This document shows positions 32,252-44,367 of a stretch of DNA of 64,000 nt, piece by piece (position 1 is the stretch's first letter; each line of letters begins with the position of its first letter). The DNA comes from Reticulitermes speratus. Taxonomy: Eukaryota; Arthropoda; Insecta; Blattodea; Rhinotermitidae. The position numbers and the translations under genes are program-made. The stretch lies in contig JAJKFL010000026.1 in the NCBI GenBank assembly GCA_021186555.1, positions 6,946,209-7,010,208 of the forward strand, written 5' to 3'. The notes under the pieces were generated by a model. The model ran no database searches. It saw nothing but the letters and a program-made list of their open reading frames with translations, and had not been told where the DNA came from.

Positions 32252-32602
32252 CATTACTGCGTTCAAGAGCCCACCATTGTTCCCCATCCTGAGCCACAGC
32301 AACAAGCCCACACCCTCCAAACCTAGTTTAAGATCCACTTAAATATTATCTTTCCATCTATCCCTATGCATTCCAAGTGATCTCTTTCGTTCAGGTTTCC
32401 CTACCAAAACCCTCTATGCACCTCTCCTCCTCCCCATACGTGCCACAATCCCTGCCCATCCCATTATTCTTCATTTCATGACACTGACAGTATTTGTTCA
32501 AGACACAAACCAGGAAGCATGGAGCAGGAAGTACATTTTTACAAATTAGTAATATAATATTTGCAACTAGTTTTTATTTAGTGAGTTTAGGTTTGTTCTC
32601 TA

Positions 32603-32885
32603 GGGGCCGGGATAGCTCAGTCGGTATAGCGACTCGCTACGAGCTGGACGGTCCGGGGATCGAATCCCGGTGGGGGCGAGATTTTCAGCACCCGTCCAGA
32701 CCGGACCTGGTGCCTACCCAACCTTCTGTGCAATGAGTACAGGCTTATTCCCGGGGGTCAAGCGGCCGGGGCGTGGCGTTGACCACCTATCCCCATCTAG
32801 CGCCGAGGTTAAAGAAAGAGTATAGCTATACCTCTACTTCCCGTCTGTGCCTTCATGGCCTGTTCTAGGGTGAACTTTACCTTTC
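32603..32885 (+). mobile_element. SINE-B, full length with perfect 13-bp target duplication
   Basis: The best head in the window: GGGGCCGGGATAGCTCAGTC and GGGGATCGAATCCC, then a complete body to GAACTTTACCTTTC. GGTTTGTTCTCTA flanks at 32590-32602 and 32886-32898. Confidence 0.94.
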
Positions 32886-33099
32886 GGTTTGTTCTCTACG
32901 CGACTCCATATCCGTGGGACACTTGCTAAAAGACAATGATTAAAAACAAACAATACGGAAATGCACGGAAGGCGTAACCACTCTGAAGAGTGAGGAAATT
33001 TTAATAGTCTCTCTGCAGCGATGCAAAAGGGCCTAGACGATCGGAAAGCTGTAATCAAATTTAAATCGCCTTGTCAAAAATTTATTTTTCTGAGCAGCT

Positions 33100-33180
33100 G
33101 TCAGTCCTTGGACCCTGTCCATCGTCCGCTGTATAAAGATACGAAACCTGAAGATAGTGTTTCGGCGACTGTGTCTGTGT
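33100..33180 (+). mobile_element. Penelope-type fragment
   Basis: GACCCTGTCCATCGTCCG and CCTGAAGATAGTGTTTCGG match words of the 25.3-25.56 kb element. It is short and degraded. Confidence 0.4.
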
Positions 33181-33628
33181 GCTCTCGTTGAATGGTGGGG
33201 GAACACCTAGTTATTTGTGTCCGATGCGCTCTATACATCGAAACAATCTCAGTAGATGTCCACCTACGCTTTCAAATAAAGACGGAGACAGATCCAGTTT
33301 CTGAACATTTGTTTTTTTGAATTTGTGTATTTTTAAGCAATGGATGATAAACGAAGTTCAAAACTGGACGATGCCAAATGCAACACACCATCGTCACAAC
33401 CCCAATAGATATGACGGCTCGCATGTCGTACATCTCCTTGAAAGTAAAGCTAATTTGGTGTGCACACAAATCTACTTACATCATATACCACATTCATATG
33501 TTTCTCCTTTTATTTCACTAAATATCTGTCAATCAGTTTTCACCGATCTCATTCTTTCGCGCTTAGCTCCAGTTCTTACTCTCTCTTTGCTACGCAACTA
33601 ACTGATCTTTCAGGTTTGAGTACTTTCT
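33181..33628. other. No gene recognised
   Basis: Two overlapping short frames have no recognisable motif. Confidence 0.45.
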
Positions 33629-33700
33629 ACCCTGAAGATGGAGACAGAAACTTCTTCCGAAACTTTAGTACCTATCTGACAAAATATATTGCAAGCGGTA
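33629..33700 (+). mobile_element. P2 repeat fragment
   Basis: CCCTGAAGATGGAGACAG followed by CTTCTTCCGAAACTTTAG and CCTATCTGAC is the P2 core, slightly degraded. Confidence 0.45.
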
Positions 33701-33774
33701 ATCAATACCTTATAAATACAAGGAGTTGGTACTTTATTTGTGAAGGTGAAAGTTCATAAGTTATGTACTAGTAT

Positions 33775-33998
33775 ATTTAAAGTCCGACAAATATACAATT
33801 TAATCACATTAACTGTATAACACTGTCCTACATGTTTCCAAGCCTTAATTCCGGTTCATCCTCAGGGACTCATCATCTCAAATTACACACTTTTACATTA
33901 ATTGGTACAATTGTTTACATAGTAAAAACTGAATAACATGAATTATTTACAATCGTGTTTATACACTGGTTAAAAAAAATAAAAGGTGAAAAATATAG
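33775..33998 (-). mobile_element. Penelope-type copy related to 27.9 kb
   Basis: It shares AAAGTCCGACAAATATACAA, GTCCTACATGTTTCC, GGTTCATCCTCAGGGACTC and the TACACTGGTTAAA spacer words with 27.90-28.14 kb. The hammerhead-like part is at 33829-33865 on the minus strand. Confidence 0.65.
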
Positions 33999-34037
33999 TT
34001 GTTGGTCGTTAATATTAAGTTTATGTACTAGTACTTG

Positions 34038-34336
34038 CGGGGCGCGCGGTGGCGCAGTTGGTTGAGGCACCGCGCTACAAACCGGAACGTCGCGGGTTCG
34101 ATTCCGATGGTGTCATTGACATAATCGTTTCGGTCGCACTATGGCCCTGGGGTCGACTCAGCCTCTAACAGAAATGAGTACCAGGAGTATTTCCTGGGGG
34201 GGTAAAGGCGGCCGGTGCGTAGGGCTGACAACCTTACCACCTTCATGTGCCGATTGTCTACAAATCTGTGAACCTCAACCTCCTGGAACCCTAAGGGTCT
34301 GTCCAGGCCTGTAATGGGGTTGCTTTACCTTTTTTT
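34038..34336 (+). mobile_element. SINE-A, full length with perfect 12-bp target duplication
   Basis: Head GGGGCGCGCGGTGGCGCAGT with GGGTTCGATTCC B box, body CAGCCTCTAACAGAAATGAG, tail AATGGGGTTGCTTTACC and a T run. TACTAGTACTTG flanks at 34026-34037 and 34337-34348. It is the reference SINE-A here. Confidence 0.94.
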
Positions 34337-34809
34337 TACTAGTACTTGTATCATGTAGCCTACAGATCTTCTGTATGATAAATTGTACACGGAAAGGAAA
34401 TCATACGCGATATTCCAGCTGCTTGTACAGTGCGATGTGGAGCGAAGTAATGCACAGTTAAACGGATCAAGTTTTACTGTACACCAAAACACAAATGATC
34501 ATATTTTGGCGGTACCGGATATAAAAGCACAGGCAAACGGACAATTCGACAGAGAACGACAGACATAAACTCCGCAGAAGACATAATATATTCTAAAACG
34601 TGAGACATAATTACCGTAGACAAATACCAGCAGTTGCAAAGTTGCGAACAATGTAATTCGTAAATCCTATTCTCATGTAAGTCAGGAAAGCTTTTACACT
34701 AGAATGGAAAAATCCATAAATTTAATTATCCTAAATGTAACTGAATTATACTTTAAAACTTTCAAGGTTTCTTTTTGTTTACTGTCTTAAAAGCCTCTAA
34801 ACTACATTT

Positions 34810-35255
34810 AGGTTCGTTTTTACGTGTGCGAAAATTGGTCTCCTACATTACGGGAAGGGCATAGCTTAAGGATAAGTAAGGACGGAATCTTAAGGAAAAA
34901 AAACTATGTTAAACTGAGAGAAATGTTCATATTTAGGAGCTTTGTACTTTTTACGGTACATCAAATATTATTTAGGACGCTAAAACGGAGTGTGAGAGGG
35001 CGGGGCATGTAGCACGTACCGAAAAATTTGAGCATTACATAGACAACTTTTACTGCGGTGGATGTCGTTAAAACGAATTCTAAAGAAATTAGGGCGTAAA
35101 CTTGTGGGCTGGACTTACTTGGCTCAGAACAGAGGCTAGTACCATGTTCTTGGGAACAGGTTAATGAAAATCTGGCTTTCATAACAGGAGGGAAATTTAT
35201 TGAATGGCTGAGGCACCATTAGATTTTCAAGGAGCCCTCTGCTCCATGGAGTTAG
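34810..35255 (+). mobile_element. LINE-E, old diverged copy
   Basis: TGTGCGAAAATTGGTCTCCT (CENWS for CETWS), the GGAATCTTAAGG end of the VLR block, GTGAGAGGGCGGGGCATGT (RMRWAGHVA), a GGCTCAGAACAG word and the CTCTGCTCCATGGAGTTAGT 3' end occur in order. Several internal parts are scrambled or lost. Confidence 0.6.
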
Positions 35256-36189
35256 TCAAATGGCACTTATCATGAATGTATCTTTAAGTAAAAATATAGG
35301 TTCCTTATGTGTTGTGCTTTCCTGTGCTACTCACATATAATTTATACACATTAACTTCCAATTACTGACACTGCAAATAATTTCCACTTGCTATATTATG
35401 GGATTATTCCGATCTTTTGACTAGAATACGTTCTGTTACATATAGACCCTCGTAACGAGTGAACCTCATATCTTATGCAATATAAATTCCTGGTCTATCA
35501 ACGCATTCATGAAGGCAAGGGAACTCAGGGCATTTAATGCTTTGGGATTACAAAGCAGTTCGGTGATGACGTATAAAGGGCCTGGTGCAACTTCAGATAA
35601 GATATGACCTGGGGTCTGTGAAGTCCCAAGTTGCGTAATTGCCACTCTGAGTGTCAGATTATCGCTTCGACAGCCAATCACAGTTGTTGACAGACTTCAA
35701 AGATTACCAGCTTGGTTTGCGACAGTACAGAGAAACTTAGCATAACTTTAATGCAAATGATGTGGTTTAACGTTGCAGAACAGTCTTTGTGAATTCTGCG
35801 AGGCTCTGTTGATTGCCCTTTGCAATATTTAACTGCGATATTCCAGTCGCAGTCACACAAGTTATACAAACTGTTAGACACTAATTACTCACCGCCTACT
35901 CTTGGTTTCAGTATTGGTTGAATTCGTGTCAGATTCTGGGTAGATGAGTTGGAAGTGAAGCAGAATTTTTCTCCAGCACATTCCGTCTTCCCCTGCCAAT
36001 AAATTGAAGGGTATAATAAGTGGCAACACATCCGTTATGCCAAGGCAAGGAGAATTTAATTTATACGCTTTTTAAATGACCAGAACCGTAGACGGGGAGG
36101 AAAAAATTTCTGGAAAAGGAGCAGCACATGATAAAGGAAGAAATAACATGTAAAAAAATCGTGGGGTGCATAAAATGAATTTGGGGTAC
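35256..36189. other. No gene recognised
   Basis: No element or coding signature could be supported. Confidence 0.5.
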
Positions 36190-36724
36190 TTTTATACAAT
36201 GTGGGTGTGAAACTTGGTCTCTCAAACTGAGGGAGGAAAAACGCTGAGGGTGTTCGAGGATAGGGTGCTGAGGAGAATATTTGGGCCTAAGAGGGACGAG
36301 GTAACAGGGGAGTGGAGAAGACTACATAACGAGGAACTTAATGATACGTACTCATCACCAAATATTATTCGGGTGATCAAATCAAGAAGAATGAGATGGG
36401 CTGGCCATGTAACACTTAAGGGAGAGAGGAGACGTGCATACAGGATTTTGGTGGAGAGACGAGAAGGAAGAAGATCACTTGGAAGACCCAGGTGTAGATG
36501 GGAGGATAATATTAAAATTGATCTTCAAGAAGTGGGATGAGGGGCATGGACTGGATTGATATGGCTCAGGATAGGGACAGGTGGCGGGCTCTTGTGAATG
36601 CGGTAATGAACCCCCAAGTTCCATAAAATGAGGGAATTTATTGACTAGCTGAGGACCTGTTAGCTTCTCAAAAGGACTCTGCTCCATGGAGTTAGTTAGT
36701 TAGTTAGTCAGTTAATTAGTTAGG
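36190..36724 (+). mobile_element. LINE-E copy with 108-codon open frame
   Basis: After the diverged start at TGGGTGTGAAACTTGGTC an open frame (36214-36540) reads [51 protein letters not shown] and [19 protein letters not shown], then stops before the VMN end. The 3' UTR and a GTTA tail follow (about 36692-36722). This is the C-terminal end of a non-LTR retrotransposon protein downstream of the RT domain; RT and endonuclease are absent. Confidence 0.85.
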
Positions 36725-37702
36725 TTAGATACAAGTGCGAGAAAACTAGGAGGAAAATACGAATAGTCGACAGTAAATATTAGTAGATTACACTAAGGAC
36801 AGAATTAGATGATGCTTCAGTTCTTAATGTCTTATGGGTTGAGTACTGCAAAAACCTGGTGTCAGCGGTCGCAGTACCTCATGTATTAAGTTATGTACCG
36901 TAATACCTCATTTCCTATCTCAACTAATAAATATCTAATATCAAACACCGCCATTGGCCCCTACATCATGCTAAAGCCCTAAACAGAAGCGAATTATTAC
37001 ATCCTAGACGATTAAATCCGGGGCTCGAACCGGCACCCATCTGGTTACAGAGCAATTGTCAATGCAGTTTTGAAGATGTCTGGAAGTAGACCATGAATAT
37101 TGGGCAGGGATTTTGAGCAAAATTGTTGTGGCTTACTTCAAGGCAGCGCACTTATTCTCAAACCAAAGAACATGATTGCTTACATTCTGTGAGCTGAATA
37201 CCTAAATGCTCATAAAGAGCAAACTGTGAAGTGATGTGTTAACCTAAATCACCAGAATCGTAACCCGTAACGTAGCTTTTATTCCACGTGCCATAAAGTC
37301 TGGTGTGAGATCAACAGTACTGTAGGTTCATAACCGAACGAGAATGTCTTCCGCATTGGGCCTTACGTTACTCCGAAAGAGCAATTCAGGTCATCGTAAA
37401 TACAAGGTGATTTCTTATTTCTTGAGCTGTGTTCGTTTTAAATGATGTTTCTTCTGCTTGGAGATACGCCGTTAAATTTATCAAGAAGCAGGAATACGTG
37501 GGAAGATGTACGTGGCAAGGGCAGCACAATTTATGTGTTTCAGAAGAGGCCGCTCTCAAGAACATATGGCACCAAGAGAGAGGAAGTACCAACAGGATAT
37601 AGAATCACAAGGAACCTCAAATTTGTACTCTCCACAATGTATTATTAGTCAGTATAGTGAATGGCACATAAGACGGAGAACTGAGGAGTTGTGATTCATC
37701 TC
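36725..37702. other. No gene recognised
   Basis: A GGGGCTCGAACCGGCACCC word at about 37020 looks like a reversed tRNA T-arm (B box), but no matching A box or known SINE body was found. Confidence 0.45.
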
Positions 37703-37890
37703 TCGGCAGGCTTAAGAAATTTTTTCTTCTCCAAAACTCCAGACTAGCTCTGAGGCCCACCCAACTTCCTTTAAATTGATGCCGGGGGTAAAGTGGCCAG
37801 GGCGTAAAGACGACCACTTACCTACATCTAATGCCGTGGTGGATCTATACCTCTACTCCCCCCTGTACCTTCATTATGTGCAGAGGAAAA
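37703..37890 (+). mobile_element. SINE-B-like fragment
   Basis: TTTTCTTCTCCAAAACTCCA, GAGGCCCACCCAACTTCCT, AAAGTGGCCAGGGCGT and CTACATCTAATGCCG are in SINE-B order. The head is missing. Confidence 0.7.
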
Positions 37891-38029
37891 AAGCTTTATA
37901 TTTTAAATGTTATTACAAAGTATTTCAGGGTGACCAAAGAAAGGTGCGAACGTGAGTGGGGTATAATAACACTCACTGGGGGAAATGAAAAATGCAAACA
38001 TAATTTTATTCGGGAAACCTAAAGGGAAG

Positions 38030-38215
38030 ACAGAACACAGAGCACCTAGAAGTGCACAAAATTATAAAATTGAAAATGATCTTAAAATTTTATGTGTGAA
38101 GATGTGGACTACATTTATCTGACTTAGGACAGAATAGTGATCAGCTGTTGTGAAAAACGTAATGAGCCATCGGGTTCCACATCAGGCGGAAAATGTTTAT
38201 AAAATCTAATAGTTG
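38030..38215 (+). mobile_element. LINE-E old 3' fragment
   Basis: GAAAATGATCTTAAAATTTT, CTGACTTAGGACAGAATAG, GATCAGCTGTTGTGAA and TAATGAGCCATCGGGTTCC align with the end of the LINE-E coding region. Confidence 0.55.
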
Positions 38216-38344
38216 TTAAACTAGTGAAGACAGACGCGGCTTAGCTAGAACAATAATATTGGCCTGTCCTACACATCCGTGTACTCTCTGTGCGTGCATC
38301 TCCTTCTGCTCGGGGGAGAGACTACGAAAAATGTACATCTTCCG

Positions 38345-38535
38345 CAACGGCCCATAATGTCTTATTTGGAATTACCTGGACGAGTGATCAGCCCGACGCA
38401 GAGACCTCTACCTGACAATACACAACACTCACAACAGACAGACATCTATGTCCCCGGCGGGATTCGAACCCGCAATCCCAGCAAGCGAGCGGACGCAGAC
38501 ATACGCCTTAGGCCGTGCGGCTACTAGGATTGGCT
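38345..38535 (-). mobile_element. SINE-C, 3' truncated
   Basis: The minus-strand head (AGCCAATCCTAGTAGCCGCA, GGGTTCGAATCCCGCC) and body continue to CTCGTCCAGGTAAT. The 3' third is absent. It lies immediately beside another SINE-C in the same orientation. Confidence 0.82.
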
Positions 38536-38580
38536 TAGAAATATATAGGCCTATAATTATAGGCCCATATATCCCTACAT

Positions 38581-38832
38581 TTTTTTTTCCTATGGCTCCA
38601 CAGCCCCTTGGGGGCCTAGGCCTCCTCATTTTTCGAGGCTTCGTTTTCACACTTTAGACACACCACACTCGGTAGGACTCCTCTGGACGAGGGACCAGCC
38701 CGTCGCAGAGATCTCTACCTGACAACACACAACACCCACAAGAGACAGACATCCATGCCCCCGGCGGGATTCGAACCCACGATCCCAGCAAGCGAGCGAC
38801 CGTAGACCCACGCTTAGACCGCGCGGCCACTG
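38581..38832 (-). mobile_element. SINE-C, full length with 12-bp target duplication
   Basis: A complete minus-strand copy. ATATCCCTACAT (38569-38580) and ATATCCCTATAT (38833-38844) flank it. Confidence 0.9.
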
Positions 38833-38844
38833 ATATCCCTATAT

Positions 38845-39370
38845 ATCATGATCAATTATAATTGAACATAAATTGATTATAACATCACTAAATCATAGCA
38901 GAGGAAACACTACCGTCCTTTCGTGTACATTCATGCACACATCGCCAAATGTGACGCAGAATAACAAATACGTTTAACGTACAGTCAGTAAATAACACAC
39001 AAATCACTCGACTTATTTATGTTCTCCAGTAAGGTTTATAAAACAAGAAGCAGAAGGCCTTTACTGTATATTCTACTTATTTAATTCCAGAATAAACTCA
39101 AATAAGTGACGTCAGTCAGTTTCTTTGAGTCTCTCTGTTGATTCTTCATGCTTGCCTTTTCAAGCCACACTCTCCTCTAAATCACGAACTATTTGTAACA
39201 AAGTTTACGGCTGTGATTTGCGAAAGTACCAGAGAAGGCCAGCACGTTGATTGTTCGTGCTTGTAACTTCAGCCCTAACAGGAGTCAGTTCGTGACCAGC
39301 TGGTGTGTTCAAAAGTTGTAAGGAGAGAAAAATGACTTCACACATTTGTAGGGCTTCTATCAATTCAGAG
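38845..39370. other. No gene recognised
   Basis: No element or coding signature could be supported. Confidence 0.5.
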
Positions 39371-39930
<560 letters not shown>

Positions 39931-39991
39931 CTTAAGATTCTTAATTAGGTGTGCGGTGTATAAATATATTTTGTGTCTTTATATACTAAAT

Positions 39992-40250
39992 GCCGATCGC
40001 AGTGGCCGTGCGGTGTAAGGCGTGGGTCTGCGGCCGCTTGCTTACTGGGATTGTGGGTTCGAATCCCACCGGAGACATGGATGTCTGTCTGTTGTGAGTG
40101 TTGTGTGTTGTCAGGTAGAGGTCTCTGCGACGGGCTGATCACTCGTCCAGAGGAGTCCTACCGACTGTGGTGTGTCTGAGTGTGATCGTGAAGCGTCGAG
40201 AAATGAGGCGGCCTAGGCCCCCAAGGGGCTGTCGAGCCATGGGGGGGGGA
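39992..40250 (+). mobile_element. SINE-C, full length
   Basis: Head CCGATCGCAGTGGCCGTGCG, GGGTTCGAATCCCACC, complete body and GGGGCTGTCGAGCCAT end plus a G run. ACTAAAT at 39985-39991 and 40251-40257 is a probable short target duplication. Confidence 0.9.
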
Positions 40251-40731
40251 ACTAAATACCCTCGTGCCCGGGATGGCATCAACCCATAGATTGCGCACAA
40301 CAACCTCTAACACACCCAAAAGTATTGTTACTTGAAGACTACAAACAAAATCACAAAATCTGAACTACATCATTCAACTTAGTATATTTACTCCACGACT
40401 TCTTCTACAGAGTTTATTTTCTCGTTTTCCTCTTTGTTTCCCCAGTTCCCACTTTATTTCTTCCTGTGATTTTTTACTTTTGTTCTGTTTATAACTCTTT
40501 CTTGCCTCTTGTAATGTCTGCTGTTTCTGCCTCCTTGCTGCAGCCCTTTGCAACTGGCAGTCTGTATTTCTGACAGTCAGCAACACGTCGTCCCGTCCAT
40601 CGCCAGTTCTGCCACTTGGTTCTACGCTGTTCGTTCATAAATTTCGCAGTATTTTCTTAAAACTGGCCAAGGTCACTTCCTCTCTTTCAATTCCCATTTA
40701 CCGCTCATACAGTCCAGCAAAATAACAAAAG
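40251..40731. other. No gene recognised
   Basis: On the minus strand 40374-40586 a Gln/Lys-rich frame (ARRQKQQTLQEARKSYKQNK...) stands out. It could be a decayed coiled-coil coding remnant or compositional chance; no family was recognised. Confidence 0.4.
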
Positions 40732-41034
40732 AAGGTAAAGTAAAAAGTGAAGTCTTCCCCATATACGCCTTGAAGGCGTATAGAAGGATTAGAGGTATAG
40801 CTCCACTCATTTTTTTTACCTCGGCGCTAAATGGAAGTCGTAGTCAACATTACTCCCCAGCCGCTTTACCCCTGGGAACGAACCGGGTTACCCATTTAAC
40901 AGAAGGTTGAGTGGGCCCCAGAGCCGCTCTGAACGTTTTGCAGAACAGAAACTCTATTTCCCCTACCGGAATTCGAACCCCGAACCGTCCAGCACGTAGA
41001 CTAGTCACCATAAGCACTACGCTACCCCGGCTCC
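40732..41034 (-). mobile_element. SINE-B, full length, diverged
   Basis: The minus strand runs from GGAGCCGGGGTAGCGTAGTG and a GGTTCGAATTCC B box through the body to the CGCCTTCAAGGCG and CTTTACCTT tail. Confidence 0.85.
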
Positions 41035-41184
41035 AAAGTAACCAAGAATCAATGTAGATATTAGTTCTGAAAACTAAAGTTGATGGCCATATACTGTATT
41101 TTATCACAGTGCAAGCCCTGATCTAGCACACTGCACTTCAGCCGTAGATCATCAGTCTTCAGTGCTTCAGCAGTAGCAATATGA

Positions 41185-43360
41185 CAGGGTTTCTCTCCCA
41201 GTACTTCAGGTTTCCCCTGTCAGTGTCATTCCACCAATGCTCCATACTCATTCATACATCTACCACCGACGCTGTATAATGTTTCTCTCCCAGTACTTCA
41301 GGTTTCCCCTGTCAGTATCATTCCACCAATGCTCCATACTCATTCATACATCTACCACCGACGCTGTATAATGTTTCTCTCCCAGTACTTCAGTTTTCCC
41401 CTGTCAGTATCATTCCACCAATGCTCCATACTCATTCATACATCTACCACCGACGCTGTATAATGTTTCTCTCCCAGTACTTCAGGTTTCCCTGTCAGTA
41501 TCATTCCACCAATGCTCCATACTCATTCATACATCTACCACCGACGCTGTATAATGTTTCTCTCCCAGTACTTCAGTTTTCCCCTGTCAGTATCATTCCA
41601 CCAATGCTCCATACTCATTCATACATCTACCACCGACGCTGTATAATGTTTCTCTCCCAGTACTTCAGTTTTCCCTGTCAGTATCATTCCACCAATGCTC
41701 CATACTCATTCATACATCTACCACCGACGCTGTATAATGTTTCTCTCCCAGTACTTCAGTTTTCCCCTGTCAGTATCATTCCACCAATGCTCCATACTCA
41801 TTCATACATCTACCACGACGCTGTATAATGTTTCTCTCCCAGTACTTCAGTTTTCCCCTGTCAGTATCATTCCACCAATGCTCCATACTCATTCATACAT
41901 CTACCACCGACGCTGTATAACGTTTCTCTCCCAGTACTTCAGTTTTCCCCTGTCAGTGTCATTCCACCAATGCTCCATACTCATTCATACATCTACCACC
42001 GACGCTGTATAATGTTTCTCTCCCAGTACTTCAGGTTTCCCCTGTCAGTCTCATTCCACCAATGCTCCATACTCATTCATACATCTACCACGACGCTGTA
42101 TAATGTTTCTCTCCCAGTACTTCAGGTTTCCCCTGTCAGTATCATTCCACCAATGCTCCATACTCATTCATACATCTACCACCGACGCTGTATAATGTTT
42201 CTCTCCCAGTACTTCAGGTTTCCCCTGTCAGTATCATTCCAGCAATGCTCCATACTCATTCATACATCTACCACCGACGCTGTATAATGTTTCTCTCCCA
42301 GTACTTCAGGTTTCCCCTGTCAGTATCATTCCACCAATGCTCCATACTCATTCATACATCTACCACCGACGCTGTATAATGTTTCTCTCCCAGTACTTCA
42401 GGTTTCCCCTGTCAGTATCATTCCACCAATGCTCCATACTCATTCATACATCTACCACCGACGCTGTATAATGTTTCTCTCCCAGTACTTCAGTTTTCCC
42501 CTGTCAGTATCATTCCACCAATGCTCCATACTCATTCATACATCTACCACGACGCTGTATAATGTTTCTCTCCCAGTACTTCAGTTTTCCCCTGTCAGTA
42601 TCATTCCACCAATGCTCCATACTCATTCATACATCTACCACCGACGCTGTATAACGTTTCTCTCCTAGTACTTCAGTTTTCCCCTGTCAGTATCATTCCA
42701 CCAATGCTCCATACTCATTCATACATCTACCACCGACGCTGTATAATGTTTCTCTCCCAGTACTTCAGTTTTCCCCTGTCAGTATCATTCCACCAATGCT
42801 CCATACTCATTCATACATCTACCACGACGCTGTATAATGTTTCTCTCCATGTACTTCAGTTTTCCCCTGTCAGTATCATTCCACCAATGCTCCATACTCA
42901 TTCATACATCTACCACCGACGCTGTATAATGTTTCTCTCCCAGTACTTCAGTTTTCCCCTGTCAGTATCATTCCACCAATGCTCCATACTCATTCATACA
43001 TCTACCACCGACGCTGTATAATGTTTCTCTCCCAGTACTTCAGTTTTCCCCTGTCAGTATCATTCCACCAATGCTCCATACTCATTCATACATCTACCAC
43101 CGACGCTGTATAATGTTTCTCTCCCAGTACTTCAGTTTCACCTGTCAGTATCATTCCACCAATGCTCCATACTCATTCATACATCTACCACCGACGCTGT
43201 ATAATGTTTCTCTCCCAGTACTTCAGTTTTCCCCTGTCAGTATCATTCCACCAATGCTCCATACTCATTCATACATCTATCACCAACGCTGTATAATGTT
43301 TTTCTCCCAGTACTTCAGTTTCCCCTGTCAGTATCATTCCACCAACTCTCCATACTCATC
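41185..43360 (+). repeat. 92-bp satellite derived from SINE-D2 (~23-24 copies)
   Basis: The first unit starts at 41189 (GTTTCTCTCCCAGTACTTCA), the second at 41281 and the third at 41373. Most units are 92 bp, a few 91. The monomer (GTACTTCAGTTTTCCCCTGT, CATTCCACCAATGCTCCATA, CATCTACCACCGACGCTGTA) is the middle of SINE-D2, whose single-copy form is at 48.25-48.42 kb in reverse. The word GACAGG just before the first unit is the SINE sequence expected upstream. Open frames across it are by-products of a stop-poor monomer. Confidence 0.93.
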
Positions 43361-44095
43361 TTCATGTACATTTTGCTCTTACCAGAAGGCAAAAGGACGA
43401 TGCCTTGAAACCTTCTAAAAAGCATTGCTCTTTTGGAAATCCGGGAAAATTGGGTCAAAAACACGTTCACATATCGCGGCCCACCTTCATAGTCACTGCG
43501 CTCTTTATTCTCTCGATTTATGAATCCCTACAAAATGGGAGATTACTGAGACCGCATCCTCTACGGCTCACCCCATTAAAAGGTTTCGTAAAAGCAGGTA
43601 AGCTACGAAGAAATGTCTCAGTCAATAACACAGTCAGATCGTGATACCGTAAACACAGTAACACGTAACACAATTATACTACAGTTATTTAGGGGATACT
43701 TGTCTGTGAAATACGTATCAGTTGGGAATAAATGAAATTTACGGTATACAGGTTTGAGTAAGACGACAGGTAACATTCCCACAGGTCTTCAAACCACCAT
43801 TCTAAATCACCAATCAGTTTTGTGTAAAGAAATAACCACGAAAATACTGTAGCCCCAAAACACAACTTTACACAAGTTCTTTTTTATAATACTATTGGTA
43901 TATAATTATATTAATCACTGACGCTTCTGTTTTGCGCGAAGTTCATGTAGCAGTCATTCAGATGTTGAAAGAAACTCCCTGTATTTTAATCTCAAACAAG
44001 CCATAACTTATATTTACTATATACTAGTATTTTCCAACATGGATTATGAAAAAGAATGACAAGAGAAGAGGATAAACTGTACACGTAACATTTCT
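43361..44095. other. No gene recognised
   Basis: No element or coding signature could be supported. Confidence 0.45.
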
Positions 44096-44265
44096 TAATC
44101 CGTTTCAGAGAGTAACTTGCAGAGATATATTAAATAAAGAAGAAATACGAACCAGACTGCAAACTATACACACAGCAGACAACATAACAAAGATGTGAAA
44201 AAGATGGAAAGAGAATGCAAGAAGAGAAAATACTTGTAGTGGAAAAAGGGAGGCACGAACATCTA
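44096..44265 (+). pseudogene. LINE C-terminal coding remnant (possible)
   Basis: With one stop the frame reads QRVTCRDILNKEEIRTRLQT, then IHTADNITKM and KRWKENARRE. This resembles the post-RT 'R.RNEEIR.RL.....I..R...W..H..RM' segment of RTE-like LINEs. It is too short and worn for a family call. Confidence 0.4.
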
Positions 44266-44340
44266 CGAAAAACTAATCTATCTTTAAATTCTCAGAATGT
44301 GCTTCAAGCTACTCAGTCCTTGTGAAAAACCACATATGAC

Positions 44341-44367
44341 GGGGGGGGGGGGGGGGGGGGGGGGGGG
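44341..44367. repeat. Poly-G run (27 G)
   Basis: An uninterrupted 27-G homopolymer with quadruplex-forming potential. Its exact length may not be reliable in an assembly. Confidence 0.95.

Larger units (their letters stand above)
32001..32478 (-). mobile_element. LINE-E 5'-truncated copy with an insertion
   Basis: The minus-strand 3' UTR (AGCTTCTTAAGAAGGGC, CTTGACTGGCTGAGGAAC) and coding tail up to the RRMRW region are recognisable on both sides of a 156-bp insertion at 32096-32251. The coding part is heavily mutated. Confidence 0.72.

Noticed and set aside
32603-32700. tRNA gene calls at SINE heads
   Set aside because: The heads have A and B boxes but poor cloverleaves, are repeated many times, and are always joined to SINE bodies.
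37000-37060. Reversed tRNA T-arm-like word GGGGCTCGAACCGGCACCC
   Set aside because: A single B-box-like word without the rest of a tRNA or a known SINE body.
41421-43418. Series of ~105-codon frames with repeated HTHSYIYH peptides
   Set aside because: They follow the 92-bp satellite in shifting frames and are better explained as SINE-derived noncoding repeat.
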